Positions 45,401-52,606 of a DNA stretch of 64,000 nt are shown here, in pieces. Origin of the DNA: JAAELZ01 sp965223465. GTDB taxonomy: Bacteria > Pseudomonadota > Gammaproteobacteria > Arenicellales > Poriferihabitantaceae. Numbering within the stretch: the stretch's first letter is position 1; each line of letters begins with the position of its first letter. The notes under the pieces are model-generated. The model saw only the letters and a program-made list of their open reading frames with translations, made no database searches and was not told the DNA's origin. The DNA lies in the NCBI GenBank assembly GCA_965223465.1, contig OZ245025.1, positions 3,286,001 through 3,350,000 on the forward strand, in the 5' to 3' direction. Made by a program: the position numbers and the translations under genes.

Positions 45401-45739
45401 AAATGCAAGGGGAATGGAAGCGGAAACCTCTAATGAACCATTGGTACCGGCTGGTGCGGTCCAAATACCCCAATTGTGAGGATCGCTGTTGATGCTGTTG
45501 CCGGTAATGGTTGCGCTACCACCAATGCCGGAATTAATGAACGCTCGATAGGCTGGTTGATTTGGATCAGGATTGTCTACCCATTGAAAACCGAGTGAAC
45601 TGTCATCCACGTCCTGCGGCCCCAACACGCCGCCGCATCCAGCCGGGGGTGGCGAAACTTGAGCATAAAGATTACTTACGTTAGAAATTAACGCCAGAAA
45701 AACTAGTACGGAGACTAAACTATTTTGCAAGTTATTCAT
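39461..45739 (-). CDS. RHS/YD-repeat toxin with golvesin-like N-terminal domain
   Basis: From the ATG at 45739 (AGGGG eight bases upstream), 2092 residues with a signal peptide ending NLYAQ. A beta-sandwich (GFQWVDNPD, ATITGNSINSDPHNWG, TYTISHAGGDTDVTINQ) resembles golvesin C-terminal-like modules, followed by an Ig-like region (DNCGLASVMMVLNGTSYAM). The RHS start (GDPINTVNGNLVDHTYLLEI) and very many YD repeats come next. An Asn/Gly linker lies at about 1675-1735, and the core is FGARHYDAFTGTWLTQD with YDSPVNYVDWYG. The last 160 or so residues are the tip, Cys-rich (AYFHCKANCEAAQRG, CRKFCGQYRPG), activity unknown. LuxR-type and GNAT genes lie upstream on the same strand. Confidence 0.85.
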   Translation of the reverse strand: MNNLQNSLVSVLVFLALISNVSNLYAQVSPPPAGCGGVLGPQDVDDSSLGFQWVDNPDPNQPAYRAFINSGIGGSATITGNSINSDPHNWGIWTAPAGTNGSLEVSASIPLAFGLNLTSAATYTISHAGGDTDVTINQAANAGGVVSLGTYTFAGNGSVTLTDVVPEQGANFLSYIVFDAVSFGGALAGGFDLIPPIIEDVAVHTQGGEFIIQAVVADNCGLASVMMVLNGTSYAMTPDPSAPDLYSLKISVPLNETLAYQIIATDLAGNQGTWDPVRGYSNISSAYDRLGLNYAGYNGLPYGPQSEQIPCGSGCGQSTGDPINTVNGNLVDHTYLLEIPGRLPIKFHLTFNNQGGKESIFGLNMTHTYNYYVVEMDNQYFNGAFVHYPDGHVVVFENYQAEPGYYETFAKTGSGYELTYPNLHKVIFNEDGDIERYEDHNSSGLNFSYSDVSEYTLRSKLASILADGGREITFTYNGDDLVESIIDPDGKALQFGYKKSEQDQGELTPYLLTEFTDRNGGVTQFKYDETNNLLEKISPKGHPYFVNEFDEARRVTKQSVGTDFFYKFTYTEDPEDDSVVSHASATDANGHEIEYLYSGGLLVERIDQNGSTENYTYTANKNVESYIDKNGNTSLYEYDGFGNTVKITDPLSQVITQTYSPVFNKPTEIVNKQADHITQYGYDAVGNLISIYHALGDEQTFEYDALGQLTTRRDFNGNPTYFTYTTEGDVETITHADSGVEQFSYDSLGRILSYTDAEGVLYNYSHDGNDNLLSVQGPLGYAISNTYDANNHRDSHTDANGGTVYYEYDNKENKILERDQLGLERQYVFGAMNEMLAEVDEESVRTNYIYDPAYRLIDKVQAVNTSDEIHTLYVYDAHGNVISITDPEGRVTTQTFDALHRRTKIIGNTTSDPADHENNVSTEFTYSPTDEVLHVLDANGNPTEYEYDALDRLLLERDAENQVTTHSYDAQSNRVGMVNPRGFATTYGYDVMNRLTTVTDALGGEKHFSYDLNGNRVLDVDENTISTSHQFDTLNRRIATIRGFEGGGAPDSDTNVTTQYQYDLHGNLTKVINPRGFATTFEYDPTHRATQLTDAQGQITTITYDKVDNVLSQINRRGHAITYGYDDLYRTIEKTNEEGHVDSYTYDGVGNTLQHVNKRGIAHSYQYDPLNRLKTATNPYNHTKQYQYDAMGNILTITDENGHLDQYAYDKIYRKVSETDAEGFITQFAFDANSNLVQRVDAENNATTYSYDELDRLVTILNAENEEEQYAYDALRNVTIRTEADGTNHSFDYDNLYRLIQVVNNSKGGTQTRDTNVTTHYDYDPNGNLVNHADPNAHETTFAYDSLDRLVTEVNPIGSTWRYGYDPEGNVTARTDANSVVTNYAYFPDHKLQSVVYPDYLVQFSYNENNEPIQMLDQLGQTNWQYDLLDRIVSQTDPLSRSLAYAYDPVGNLTLLTYPDNRSISHEYLKNNWLSNSNTSDWDTISITRNKVGAPVHYQRSNSTTTDIVYDRVYRALNVKDQQLGGSLISQYGYTYNPVGHITEEVANYGWLQPSQVTTNYSYDGLHRLTQEENTDSLDNVFTYDPAGNRLELKEKIKQGYTTSSYAYDSANHMLGIDVVSSLNPENAVHTLKYDANGNRTDQLIQSNGVDRGVTYTYDTENRLTRHQNYLISGGSAGDDGTGEGPCNAGTGQGNGNGCNNNGNGQDNNNSNGNGKKNGQPNNGSGSGLGNSGGNATLNAALLKAHTDLAYDGIGRRLVSTYYPGASEGGKRTEFAFDRRDPIVEYTVWNQHTSNLYQDNKQNLLFKHALTAGDNVTSGNRFFYHGDGQSNISAVTKHQGQADKSYRYEAYGNILHPSSNAAVQRNGYSLSQKRFDADTELYYFGARHYDAFTGTWLTQDSYRGEINNPQSLHRAMYNYDSPVNYVDWYGHEPLICGPINRTYPCALHSVFGDMSEAINEFSSRVSEQVKTIVEYPSDAVGGTGDFAQAYWEMIDATYWTGGSHRGWSGQDAYFHCKANCEAAQRGEGGEDAAQCISNTREWFDQQVKGDPPAASVADQAANIYGRSKGSANPNGDCRKFCGQYRPGESFPF

Positions 45740-45906
45740 GGTAAACACCCCTGCTATGTATCAGCTTGTTCTAGAGGAAAGATAACCATCCCCCTAATTT
45801 TAGTGGCGTGTACCCCTGCGTGGTATCTTATGGTAGTTACCAACCGTAACACACCTAGTAGCGAGCTATTACATCAGGCGCAGAGCGGTTTTTGAACTAG
45901 AACTAG

Positions 45907-47046
45907 TTACAGGTTTTGTTTAAAAAGTTGGTGGTGAGCGTAAATTTCTCCTCGGTCTTTTACTTTTAATTTCTTTTTAACATTACCCCAATGAAAATGA
46001 CCGGTGGTCTTCTTGATCTTATACTTATTTGTAAAGTCAACGACGCGCCCTCCATTTGCCAATAGTTGGACGAGTTGGCGTTCTCTGGGTGTTAAAGTCT
46101 GATGATTCCAAATAGGTTGATCGCTTACCACACTTTGTTGATTGTTCTGATTCTGTACCGTGATTAAACGCAGGCTATGATCGGCACCGATTTTATCTTC
46201 AATGCCTGCAATCAAAGCAATTGTGATTGAGAAGCCACCACCTGACAGAACTATTTCAATAGGTTCTGCTTGAGAGCCACTCGCATACCTTTTTTTGATT
46301 TGCTCGACTTCACGTTTAAACTGCTCTCTGATTCTGTTGTCTCTGATGAGGAAGTACTTCTGAGCATCAATATAGAAACCAATATCATTGTTTAGTAATT
46401 TGCTCCCTTTATTGTTTGATGCAATCAAGGTGCCGTCTGGCTCTATCAAAAAAGTAGCATTAGGCTGCTGATCAACAAAGTACTTTAAGTAAGTTGAACT
46501 GTGTTGAGCAGCTCTATACCTTTGTCCGAGCGACCAAGCGCGTTGCATATCTGCCTGCAGTGCTGTCGTGTAGCGTAAAACATCCTGTTTTATTACCTCA
46601 TTTCCAGATGGAAAATAGAGGTTCATTGCAATCCAGTTTTTGGAGAATGTACCTATGTCAATTACCACAGTATCTCCAATGCCTTGTGGCTCCAGCCATT
46701 CCCAGAAAGGGCTTAATTTCAGCGTTTCAAAACTCACGTATTTTGAGAGCGGGTATGGACTAACTGGGTGGTACAGGTTTTCGAATTCAGTCCAAGGATC
46801 GAATTGAACATAATGTGAAATATAGTTCTCGACTTCTTGTTCTGAAAAACCATAGAGCATAGGACTACTCAGGTCATGGCGCACATCTGACGGAATAACA
46901 AGCTCCGCGGTCAACCGATCTCGGAGAGTAATAATCCCTTTTGGTGCCCCTGTTAACTCCGAAAAGCCGCGCAACACTTCGTACCAAGCCTTGAGCTCGT
47001 CAACGGTGTTATAAATCGTATTTTTGAGTACTTCGATCTCACGCAT
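45907..47046 (-). CDS. LuxR-type transcription regulator with large sensor domain
   Basis: The 379-residue product ends in a LuxR-type HTH: LTPRERQLVQLLANGGRVVD, then KYKIKKTTGHFHWGNVKKKL and KVKDRGEIYAHHQLF. The first 300 residues form a sensor of two parts, the second PAS-like (PNATFLIEPDGTLIASNNKG, a common PAS strand pattern). No receiver domain and no clear acyl-homoserine-lactone-binding motif are seen. It lies between the GNAT gene (59 bases upstream) and the RHS toxin gene on one strand, so it probably controls this operon and perhaps the divergent NACHT gene. GTGTAC motifs in both flanking gaps are candidate sites. Confidence 0.75.
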   Translation of the reverse strand: MREIEVLKNTIYNTVDELKAWYEVLRGFSELTGAPKGIITLRDRLTAELVIPSDVRHDLSSPMLYGFSEQEVENYISHYVQFDPWTEFENLYHPVSPYPLSKYVSFETLKLSPFWEWLEPQGIGDTVVIDIGTFSKNWIAMNLYFPSGNEVIKQDVLRYTTALQADMQRAWSLGQRYRAAQHSSTYLKYFVDQQPNATFLIEPDGTLIASNNKGSKLLNNDIGFYIDAQKYFLIRDNRIREQFKREVEQIKKRYASGSQAEPIEIVLSGGGFSITIALIAGIEDKIGADHSLRLITVQNQNNQQSVVSDQPIWNHQTLTPRERQLVQLLANGGRVVDFTNKYKIKKTTGHFHWGNVKKKLKVKDRGEIYAHHQLFKQNL

Positions 47047-47105
47047 TTCTCTTCTACTATCCTTGAAAATTCACCGATACTATATCCGCAGAGATAAGCT
47101 AAAGA

Positions 47106-47699
47106 TTATCGCCGCACGATCATTGCCCCGAAATCCAAGCTTTGCTGATCTGGATAATACCCTTCAATCTCCCACAGTAGTTGAAAACCATTCTTTTGAT
47201 ACAGTCGGAGTTCTGGATCGCGGGAAAGACCACCAATTTCTTGATTCAAATAGCACTTAATATCGCCATTCGTTTTCTCATGCCATTTCTGAAATCCAGG
47301 TAACCGAGAGCCAAGGCACAATATACTGCATAAACCACTATTAATAAAAATATCGTAATAATGGGCAATCACAGACGCACCAACGCCATATTTCGCGCCT
47401 TCAGGTAGTGCTGACATGCTCACACCATATGCAATCTGTCCGTTTGGCTTATGAGTGCTAGTAATAGTGCCATCATTTGTTTGTTTCGCCCAGGACTTTG
47501 TTGATATTTGATCAACCAATTGAGCAGACGCATATCCTACCAATTTGTTAGAACCGGTTTCAGCAACAATGCTTCCCATTGGAAAAGTGTGCAATCGTTG
47601 TCGAATTTGCTCAATCGTTGCGGCAGAATCTCCCCAAGCTACTTGCTCAATTGCTTCTACCTGTGAAATGTCATCATTATTCATCGTTCGTACTTGCAT
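47106..47699 (-). CDS. GNAT-family N-acetyltransferase
   Basis: The 197-residue product fits the GNAT fold: QVRTMNNDDISQVEAIEQVA at the N-terminus, GSIVAETGSNKLVGYASAQL for the central strands, YGVGASVIAHYYDIFINSG for the acetyl-CoA-binding helix, and LRLYQKNGFQLL near the end, the usual Y-x-x-x-GF of GNAT proteins. The substrate is unknown. It is the first gene of a leftward set GNAT, LuxR-type, RHS, candidate immunity. It might modify the toxin or make a signal sensed by the LuxR-type protein; both are speculation. GGTGAT lies before the ATG, within an inverted repeat. Confidence 0.75.
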   Translation of the reverse strand: MQVRTMNNDDISQVEAIEQVAWGDSAATIEQIRQRLHTFPMGSIVAETGSNKLVGYASAQLVDQISTKSWAKQTNDGTITSTHKPNGQIAYGVSMSALPEGAKYGVGASVIAHYYDIFINSGLCSILCLGSRLPGFQKWHEKTNGDIKCYLNQEIGGLSRDPELRLYQKNGFQLLWEIEGYYPDQQSLDFGAMIVRR

Positions 47700-47701
47700 T
47701 A

Positions 47702-47732
47702 GTTATCACCATTAATTGTTTAAGGTGACAAC
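47702..47732. promoter_or_regulatory. Inverted repeat between the GNAT and NACHT genes
   Basis: GTTATCACC (47702-47710) and GGTGACAAC (47724-47732) are inverted repeats with one mismatch, spaced by 13 bases. The left arm covers the ribosome-binding site of the GNAT gene. GTGTAC follows at 47743, 47772 and 47783, toward the NACHT start. The position suits an operator for both divergent units. Confidence 0.45.
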
Positions 47733-47782
47733 ACGTTAAGGGGTGTACAATTCTTAGTCGGCGTCCTAAAAGTGTACCCAAT

Positions 47783-50700
47783 GTGTACAGAGCTACCGAA
47801 ACCACCATTCTTTCTTTTATCCAGTCAATAGATCAAAACATGGCACAGCGACGTGAATCAAGAGATAACCGGAGAATCGGAAAGGTTCAAGCTCCACCGC
47901 CCAAAGACCACCAACAAATGCAAGCATTTGAGGTGTTTATAGCGCTTAAAGAGTCTGGAGATTGGACTGATGGCTCACTATGCGAAGAGCTAAGTGAAAT
48001 CACCGATAATCCCCAGCTTGATATAAATACCATAAAATCGTGGGGGAGAACAACAAACGCCAAAATACCAGTAGGGCAAAATAGAGATGCCTTGTTTGAA
48101 CTCATTCTTTCAAATTGTGCGGAACACGTTAATTGTCAAGAATGGGTTCAAGCGCTTACAGAGTCATGGGTCCGCAAAAGGCGAGGAACAAATAAAACTA
48201 CAGGCACGATATTAAATAGGGAGAGCGCAGCCTTGGTACAAGGCATATGTCAGAGAGTATTAGACTCTCCATATATCGCCCGATTACCCGCACTATTTGA
48301 GTCCAATCCTTCACTGCCCATAGCCTCTGCTTACGTTGATCTAAATATCTCACCAGCCTCGCCTATTGGTGCAAGTCCAACTTTATTGGAACTCAACCTC
48401 TCCCTTACAGAGAAACTTGAAAAACGAATGGAACAGCGCTATGCCATTCGTAGAAGTCCGAAAGACTGTCTAGATATAGAAAGCAAACAGTCAACTCTAA
48501 TTCTAGGTCCTCCAGGTGCTGGTAAATCTAGCTTGCTACGTCGCATAGCGCTGGATATAGCCAGTGGGAAATGGAATTCAGCTAACATTCCATTTTTTGT
48601 TGAAGCCAGAATCTACTGGGCTAACCGAAAATCGGATTCTTTGATAAATCTTTTAAGGTATGCTATCAAAAGAGCGCTTCCAAAAACAGAAGATGAGGAC
48701 TTGGTCAATGAGCTTATCCTAAATAGTGACACTAATCAAAAGCCGATATTATTGGTGGACGGACTGGATGAGATAGCAAGTGACCCAGAAGCTGTTAGTA
48801 TTATTTATGACGATCTAAAGCAGCTTTCAAAGTCTGTGTCGTGGATTGCAACATCACGGCCTGCTGGGCTAATGGCATCACCAGGAGAATCACAACGGTT
48901 TGAACTTGTAGAGCTAGATGAAGATGCAATAGAACAATTGATTGACAAATGGTTGGAAGCAGAAACAACAAATACGAAAGGCTTCAATGCTGAGGGGCTG
49001 AAACTCGAGCTTCTTGGCTCGCCGAATATGCGACAACTAGCAGGTAACCCTTTTCTACTCACTGCCTTGTGTTATCTGAAAAGTTTCGACCCTGACAACA
49101 AACTGCCGGAGTCTCAAATTGCAGTCTATGAGGCTCTATTTGAGCGTATCTCCTTTCAGGCTAGAAAGAGAGACTCACGGGTATTAACCCCTGAGGCATT
49201 AGATAATTTACGTGACTTTTGCTATTACCTCTATGACCAGGAAGACGGTAACCCTATTCAAGTATTCGGTCTATCCCTATGGCAGCAATTTAAGCTAAGA
49301 ACCAAAGTCCAAAACTCTGTTGATTTCGAGAAAAATATCCTTCCTTCCAGATTACTAACTGCCTGGGGGGAAGCTGACCCCTACTATCATTTTTTACATC
49401 TCAGCCTACAAGAATACTTAGTTGCATGTGCAATGCTAGATTATCCGGTTGAAGAAGCCCTTAACAAAAGATTTTTGCCTGGATGGCGCTCTGCATTTCG
49501 CTATTACGGTGCTCTACTCTATCTCCGCGGAAGAACGAGAGAGTTTCGCACACTTACCAAGACACTGTATGAAGAAGAAGATTTTAATCGCTTCTCTCTT
49601 CTAATTTTAGTTGATATTTTTTCTTGTGCAGGAATTCGAAATACTTCGAAATGGATTGGCGAAGACCTACTAGTGGAATTAGAGGCGGGTTCAATGGCTG
49701 GGTTCGAGTCAGGTTCTAATGCAATGCTTTATGCTCTTGCCGAGTTGGATCCTGCCCGTCTAGAAAAGATAGCATGTGATGAGATTGATCAGTTGGATAG
49801 AATCTATAATGCTCCGCCTGACAACGAGCACTATATCTATCCAGGTCAAGATCTTATCAATGTTGGTAAAACCCCTTCATCACCTTTTGAAAAACTTGCA
49901 CGAGCCAGAACTCCTTCCGCAAAACAGACGTTATCAGATTCATTTTGGGGTGACAATCAGAAACTTTCCTTAATGGCTACTAGTGCTTACGCTTTGGTCG
50001 CAACGCCCTCTGAAAGAGCACAAATTGTCAAAGCCGCTGGAGATGTGGTTATTTTTAACGATCAAGCGACAAGATTTTTTGCGTTCGCTCTATGTTGTCG
50101 ACGTCCCGAGTTTTTACCCTTTCTCCGTCGCGTTATAAATCACTTTTCAGCCTCTGCGGATGGCCCATACCAAGAGGTAATAAACTTAGTCGCCGACATT
50201 GGAGGACAAAAGGGGGCTGCCATTCTTGAAGAACTTATTAACACACAGTCTAATCAAATAGTGGATAACAATACTGAAGCCTTAGAAGTGTGTTTAGATG
50301 CTATTGTACGAATGGGTGGCAGTGAAGCTGAACAGCTATTAGTAAGGGCTGCAGGATTACCACAACTAGCCGGTTGGCAACCGCAGATCAATAGCTATCG
50401 TATTGGAGTCAACCCATCAGATAACACTGTTTTTCAAAAAATATTATCAGATAACACCGGCATTAATTCTGCGGTCTCTGCGCTTTCACAGGCAGCTCTG
50501 TTTGGAAGAATTCCATCTGATGCAGTTGCACTACAACTTAAAAAGCACTTATCTCAAGATCTTGAACAGAATGTACTAGATATTTGCCTCATAGAGATGG
50601 AGAGGCTTGATGCAGGGAGGCCGCCCGTTTTCTGTGAATACCTATTAGAATTTGCCATAAAACTATATTCCTCTCACCCATCTCGTGAAATCAGTGAAGA

Positions 50701-51397
50701 GTATCTAATTTCTACATTTTCGTTGATTTTTGAAACACTAGGTAGAGGCCCCTACGAACCCGCTATCGAATTTGTACAATCTATGTTATTTAGTGAAGAC
50801 ATAGATGATGACTTACTTACAGGGGCAATTGATTTAGCCGGGCGACTATTATCTGGGACATCAGATAGTGTTTATCTAAGTAGACTTAAGGAACTACTCT
50901 TTGATCCTGATGGTTCTGACCCGCAGGTAGTTGCACTAGCAATAGGACGGATCGATTTAGAGCATTTGTACCGATTACAAAATGCTATTGGGGCAAGTGA
51001 TGCAATTGAACAGATTGCCGCAGAGAAAGATATAATGATCTTCGAGAAATTTTGGGTTGACCGATCAGGAACACAAACCAAGTGGAAAAACCCTCCGAAG
51101 AAGGTGCTGTATATCTACGATACTGATCGGTCTGACATGCCTCAAATATTTAGCCATGAAATGAGCAGATACGGTCTCTGTTTTGACGCCAATGATATAG
51201 ATAACGCAATCGCATGCTTAGTCTTTGGCAATCCAGCAGGGGATTATGAGAAAACTCTGGAGCAGTCGGCTAAAAATCTGAAACGTCAGGACTCCGCCTT
51301 CCCAATCTTTTCCATTTCAGAAGAAATGACCAAACCCGAAGCACAAAATATGGCTAACAGAATTGGTATTGAGCTGTTAACTCAGCTCAATTCCTAA
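47783..51397 (+). CDS. NACHT-domain STAND NTPase, predicted anti-phage protein
   Basis: Up to 1204 residues from a GTG at 47783; ATG 47840 is an alternative start, and neither has a strong ribosome-binding site. The first 210 residues are an unassigned effector or adaptor region (LKESGDWTDGSLCEELSEIT looks helical). NACHT follows: Walker A GPPGAGKS at 242-249, Walker B PILLVDGLDE at 321-330, TSRPAGL, and FLHLSLQEYLVACAM, the winged-helix end typical of NACHT proteins. HEAT-like repeats fill 620-1080 (LVADIGGQKGAAILEELINT), and a small alpha/beta domain ends the protein. Bacterial NACHT proteins protect against phage (family knowledge); the effector output here is unknown. Confidence 0.8.
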   Translation: MYRATETTILSFIQSIDQNMAQRRESRDNRRIGKVQAPPPKDHQQMQAFEVFIALKESGDWTDGSLCEELSEITDNPQLDINTIKSWGRTTNAKIPVGQNRDALFELILSNCAEHVNCQEWVQALTESWVRKRRGTNKTTGTILNRESAALVQGICQRVLDSPYIARLPALFESNPSLPIASAYVDLNISPASPIGASPTLLELNLSLTEKLEKRMEQRYAIRRSPKDCLDIESKQSTLILGPPGAGKSSLLRRIALDIASGKWNSANIPFFVEARIYWANRKSDSLINLLRYAIKRALPKTEDEDLVNELILNSDTNQKPILLVDGLDEIASDPEAVSIIYDDLKQLSKSVSWIATSRPAGLMASPGESQRFELVELDEDAIEQLIDKWLEAETTNTKGFNAEGLKLELLGSPNMRQLAGNPFLLTALCYLKSFDPDNKLPESQIAVYEALFERISFQARKRDSRVLTPEALDNLRDFCYYLYDQEDGNPIQVFGLSLWQQFKLRTKVQNSVDFEKNILPSRLLTAWGEADPYYHFLHLSLQEYLVACAMLDYPVEEALNKRFLPGWRSAFRYYGALLYLRGRTREFRTLTKTLYEEEDFNRFSLLILVDIFSCAGIRNTSKWIGEDLLVELEAGSMAGFESGSNAMLYALAELDPARLEKIACDEIDQLDRIYNAPPDNEHYIYPGQDLINVGKTPSSPFEKLARARTPSAKQTLSDSFWGDNQKLSLMATSAYALVATPSERAQIVKAAGDVVIFNDQATRFFAFALCCRRPEFLPFLRRVINHFSASADGPYQEVINLVADIGGQKGAAILEELINTQSNQIVDNNTEALEVCLDAIVRMGGSEAEQLLVRAAGLPQLAGWQPQINSYRIGVNPSDNTVFQKILSDNTGINSAVSALSQAALFGRIPSDAVALQLKKHLSQDLEQNVLDICLIEMERLDAGRPPVFCEYLLEFAIKLYSSHPSREISEEYLISTFSLIFETLGRGPYEPAIEFVQSMLFSEDIDDDLLTGAIDLAGRLLSGTSDSVYLSRLKELLFDPDGSDPQVVALAIGRIDLEHLYRLQNAIGASDAIEQIAAEKDIMIFEKFWVDRSGTQTKWKNPPKKVLYIYDTDRSDMPQIFSHEMSRYGLCFDANDIDNAIACLVFGNPAGDYEKTLEQSAKNLKRQDSAFPIFSISEEMTKPEAQNMANRIGIELLTQLNS

Positions 51398-51456
51398 CCC
51401 TCGGTCATACACACTCGGTACACTATCAGACGTCTGACTAAGCGTTCCTAATTCTA

Positions 51457-51497
51457 GATGATCACCTTCACGTTAACTAACCGTGAAGGTGATCATC
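51457..51497 (+). promoter_or_regulatory. Perfect 16-bp hairpin covering the ribosome-binding site of the radical SAM gene
   Basis: GATGATCACCTTCACG (51457-51472) is exactly complementary to CGTGAAGGTGATCATC (51482-51497), with a nine-base loop. The right arm holds the AAGGTGAT ribosome-binding site and ends at the base before ATG 51498. In mRNA this would hide the start site, so translation should need melting, binding of a factor, or entry from upstream. No T-run follows, so plain termination is less likely. Confidence 0.65.
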
Positions 51498-52529
51498 ATG
51501 ATAAAGACAGTCCAGGGAATTCCCTATGATTATGAAGTCGGCGAACGCTTTTCGCCCGTCTATAACCGCACAATAACACAGAGCACCTGCATCATTCCGG
51601 GTGGCGGATGTGTTTACTATCGGGCAAAAAAAGGGGATGTGTGCCCATTTTGTGCTTTTCCCCCATTTTCACGTTATGTCATCAAAGGTCCAGGGTATGA
51701 GGATTTTTACGGACAATGGACGCTTGGTGCGGATATCTACCAGGAAATGTATCTCAAGTCCCTCGAAAACACCGGCACATTTGACAAGCTTGCGATATTT
51801 AATGGCGGAAGCTTTTTCCCAAGATCCGAGCTACCTCGTGATTTTCAACATTTTATCTATCAGGATGTCGCATCGCGCCCAGAAATAAGCCAGCTGATGG
51901 TCGAGGCGTACCCTAGCTTTATTAGTGAAAAAATAACCTCTGAAGCAATGGAAATGCTGGGCTCTACAGACTTTATGGTAGGAATAGGTTTTGAGAGTAA
52001 AAACGATTTTGTGCGTAATAAATTGTTGAAAAAACGTATCGGTCGTGAACTTTTCGAAAAAAAGGTACGTTTACTGCAAAATCTGGGTGTTCAGGTTTTT
52101 GTCTATGCATTCTTAAAGGCTCCACAGCTTGATGAAAGGCAAGCACTAGATGAAACGCTAAGTACTATTAAATACCTCAACAACCTTGGAGTGGATGAAA
52201 TAGCACTCTCGTGCGCGTTCGTTCCCCCTGGAACTTACCTTGAGGAAATGTACCGCTCTGACGTCTTTCGTCCACCTTGGCTTTGGACGATATTGGAAAT
52301 CATCGAAACAGCACAAAAATATGAATGGCCCGTCTCTGTGGGTGGTTTTGAAGACTCACCACCACCTGTTGCAGGTCCCCATAACTGCCCTAATTGCGAC
52401 CCTGAAGTAAACAAACTATTAGATCATTACCGCTTACACGGTCATCTTACTAAGAAAAGCCAGGTTGCATGCAACTGCCATTCTACCTGGCATAGTGAGA
52501 TGAAGAACTCAGGAAGCAGCCCGTGCTAA
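51498..52529 (+). CDS. Radical SAM family protein
   Basis: ATG 51498 is preferred because AAGGTGAT lies upstream; the frame is open slightly further. The 343-residue product has Cys31, Cys38, Cys49 and Cys52 (CIIPGGGCVY, then GDVCPFC), a wide-spaced iron-sulfur cluster motif like that of Elp3/RaSEA-type radical SAM enzymes. KLAIFNGGSFFP, FMVGIGFESKNDFVRNKLLK and VDEIALSCAFVPPGTYLEEM fit the strands of the radical SAM barrel and its SAM-binding residues. Further Cys pairs occur near the C-terminus (HNCPNCD, ACNCHSTW), so a second metal site is possible. The substrate is unknown. It follows the NACHT gene by 100 bases and may be its partner or simple cargo. Confidence 0.75.
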   Translation: MIKTVQGIPYDYEVGERFSPVYNRTITQSTCIIPGGGCVYYRAKKGDVCPFCAFPPFSRYVIKGPGYEDFYGQWTLGADIYQEMYLKSLENTGTFDKLAIFNGGSFFPRSELPRDFQHFIYQDVASRPEISQLMVEAYPSFISEKITSEAMEMLGSTDFMVGIGFESKNDFVRNKLLKKRIGRELFEKKVRLLQNLGVQVFVYAFLKAPQLDERQALDETLSTIKYLNNLGVDEIALSCAFVPPGTYLEEMYRSDVFRPPWLWTILEIIETAQKYEWPVSVGGFEDSPPPVAGPHNCPNCDPEVNKLLDHYRLHGHLTKKSQVACNCHSTWHSEMKNSGSSPC

Positions 52530-52606
52530 TAGTAAGTACCGCTAGTGTAATGCGCTTTTAGTTAGGCTTTGGACTGGAACAGCAGAGCTATAATTTGGCA
52601 AAAGAT

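Noticed and set aside
47106..47699. LuxI-type autoinducer synthase
   Set aside because: The protein is next to a LuxR-type regulator, but its motifs (LYQKNGF, GASVIAHYYD) are ordinary GNAT, and the LuxI Arg/Glu pattern is not seen.
51457..51497. Simple transcription terminator of the NACHT gene
   Set aside because: The hairpin is perfect but lacks a T-run and ends exactly at a start codon with the ribosome-binding site inside; a translational role fits better.
51498..52529. Prokaryotic viperin
   Set aside because: The cluster motif is widely spaced rather than the compact CxxxCxxC of viperins, and the barrel motifs differ.
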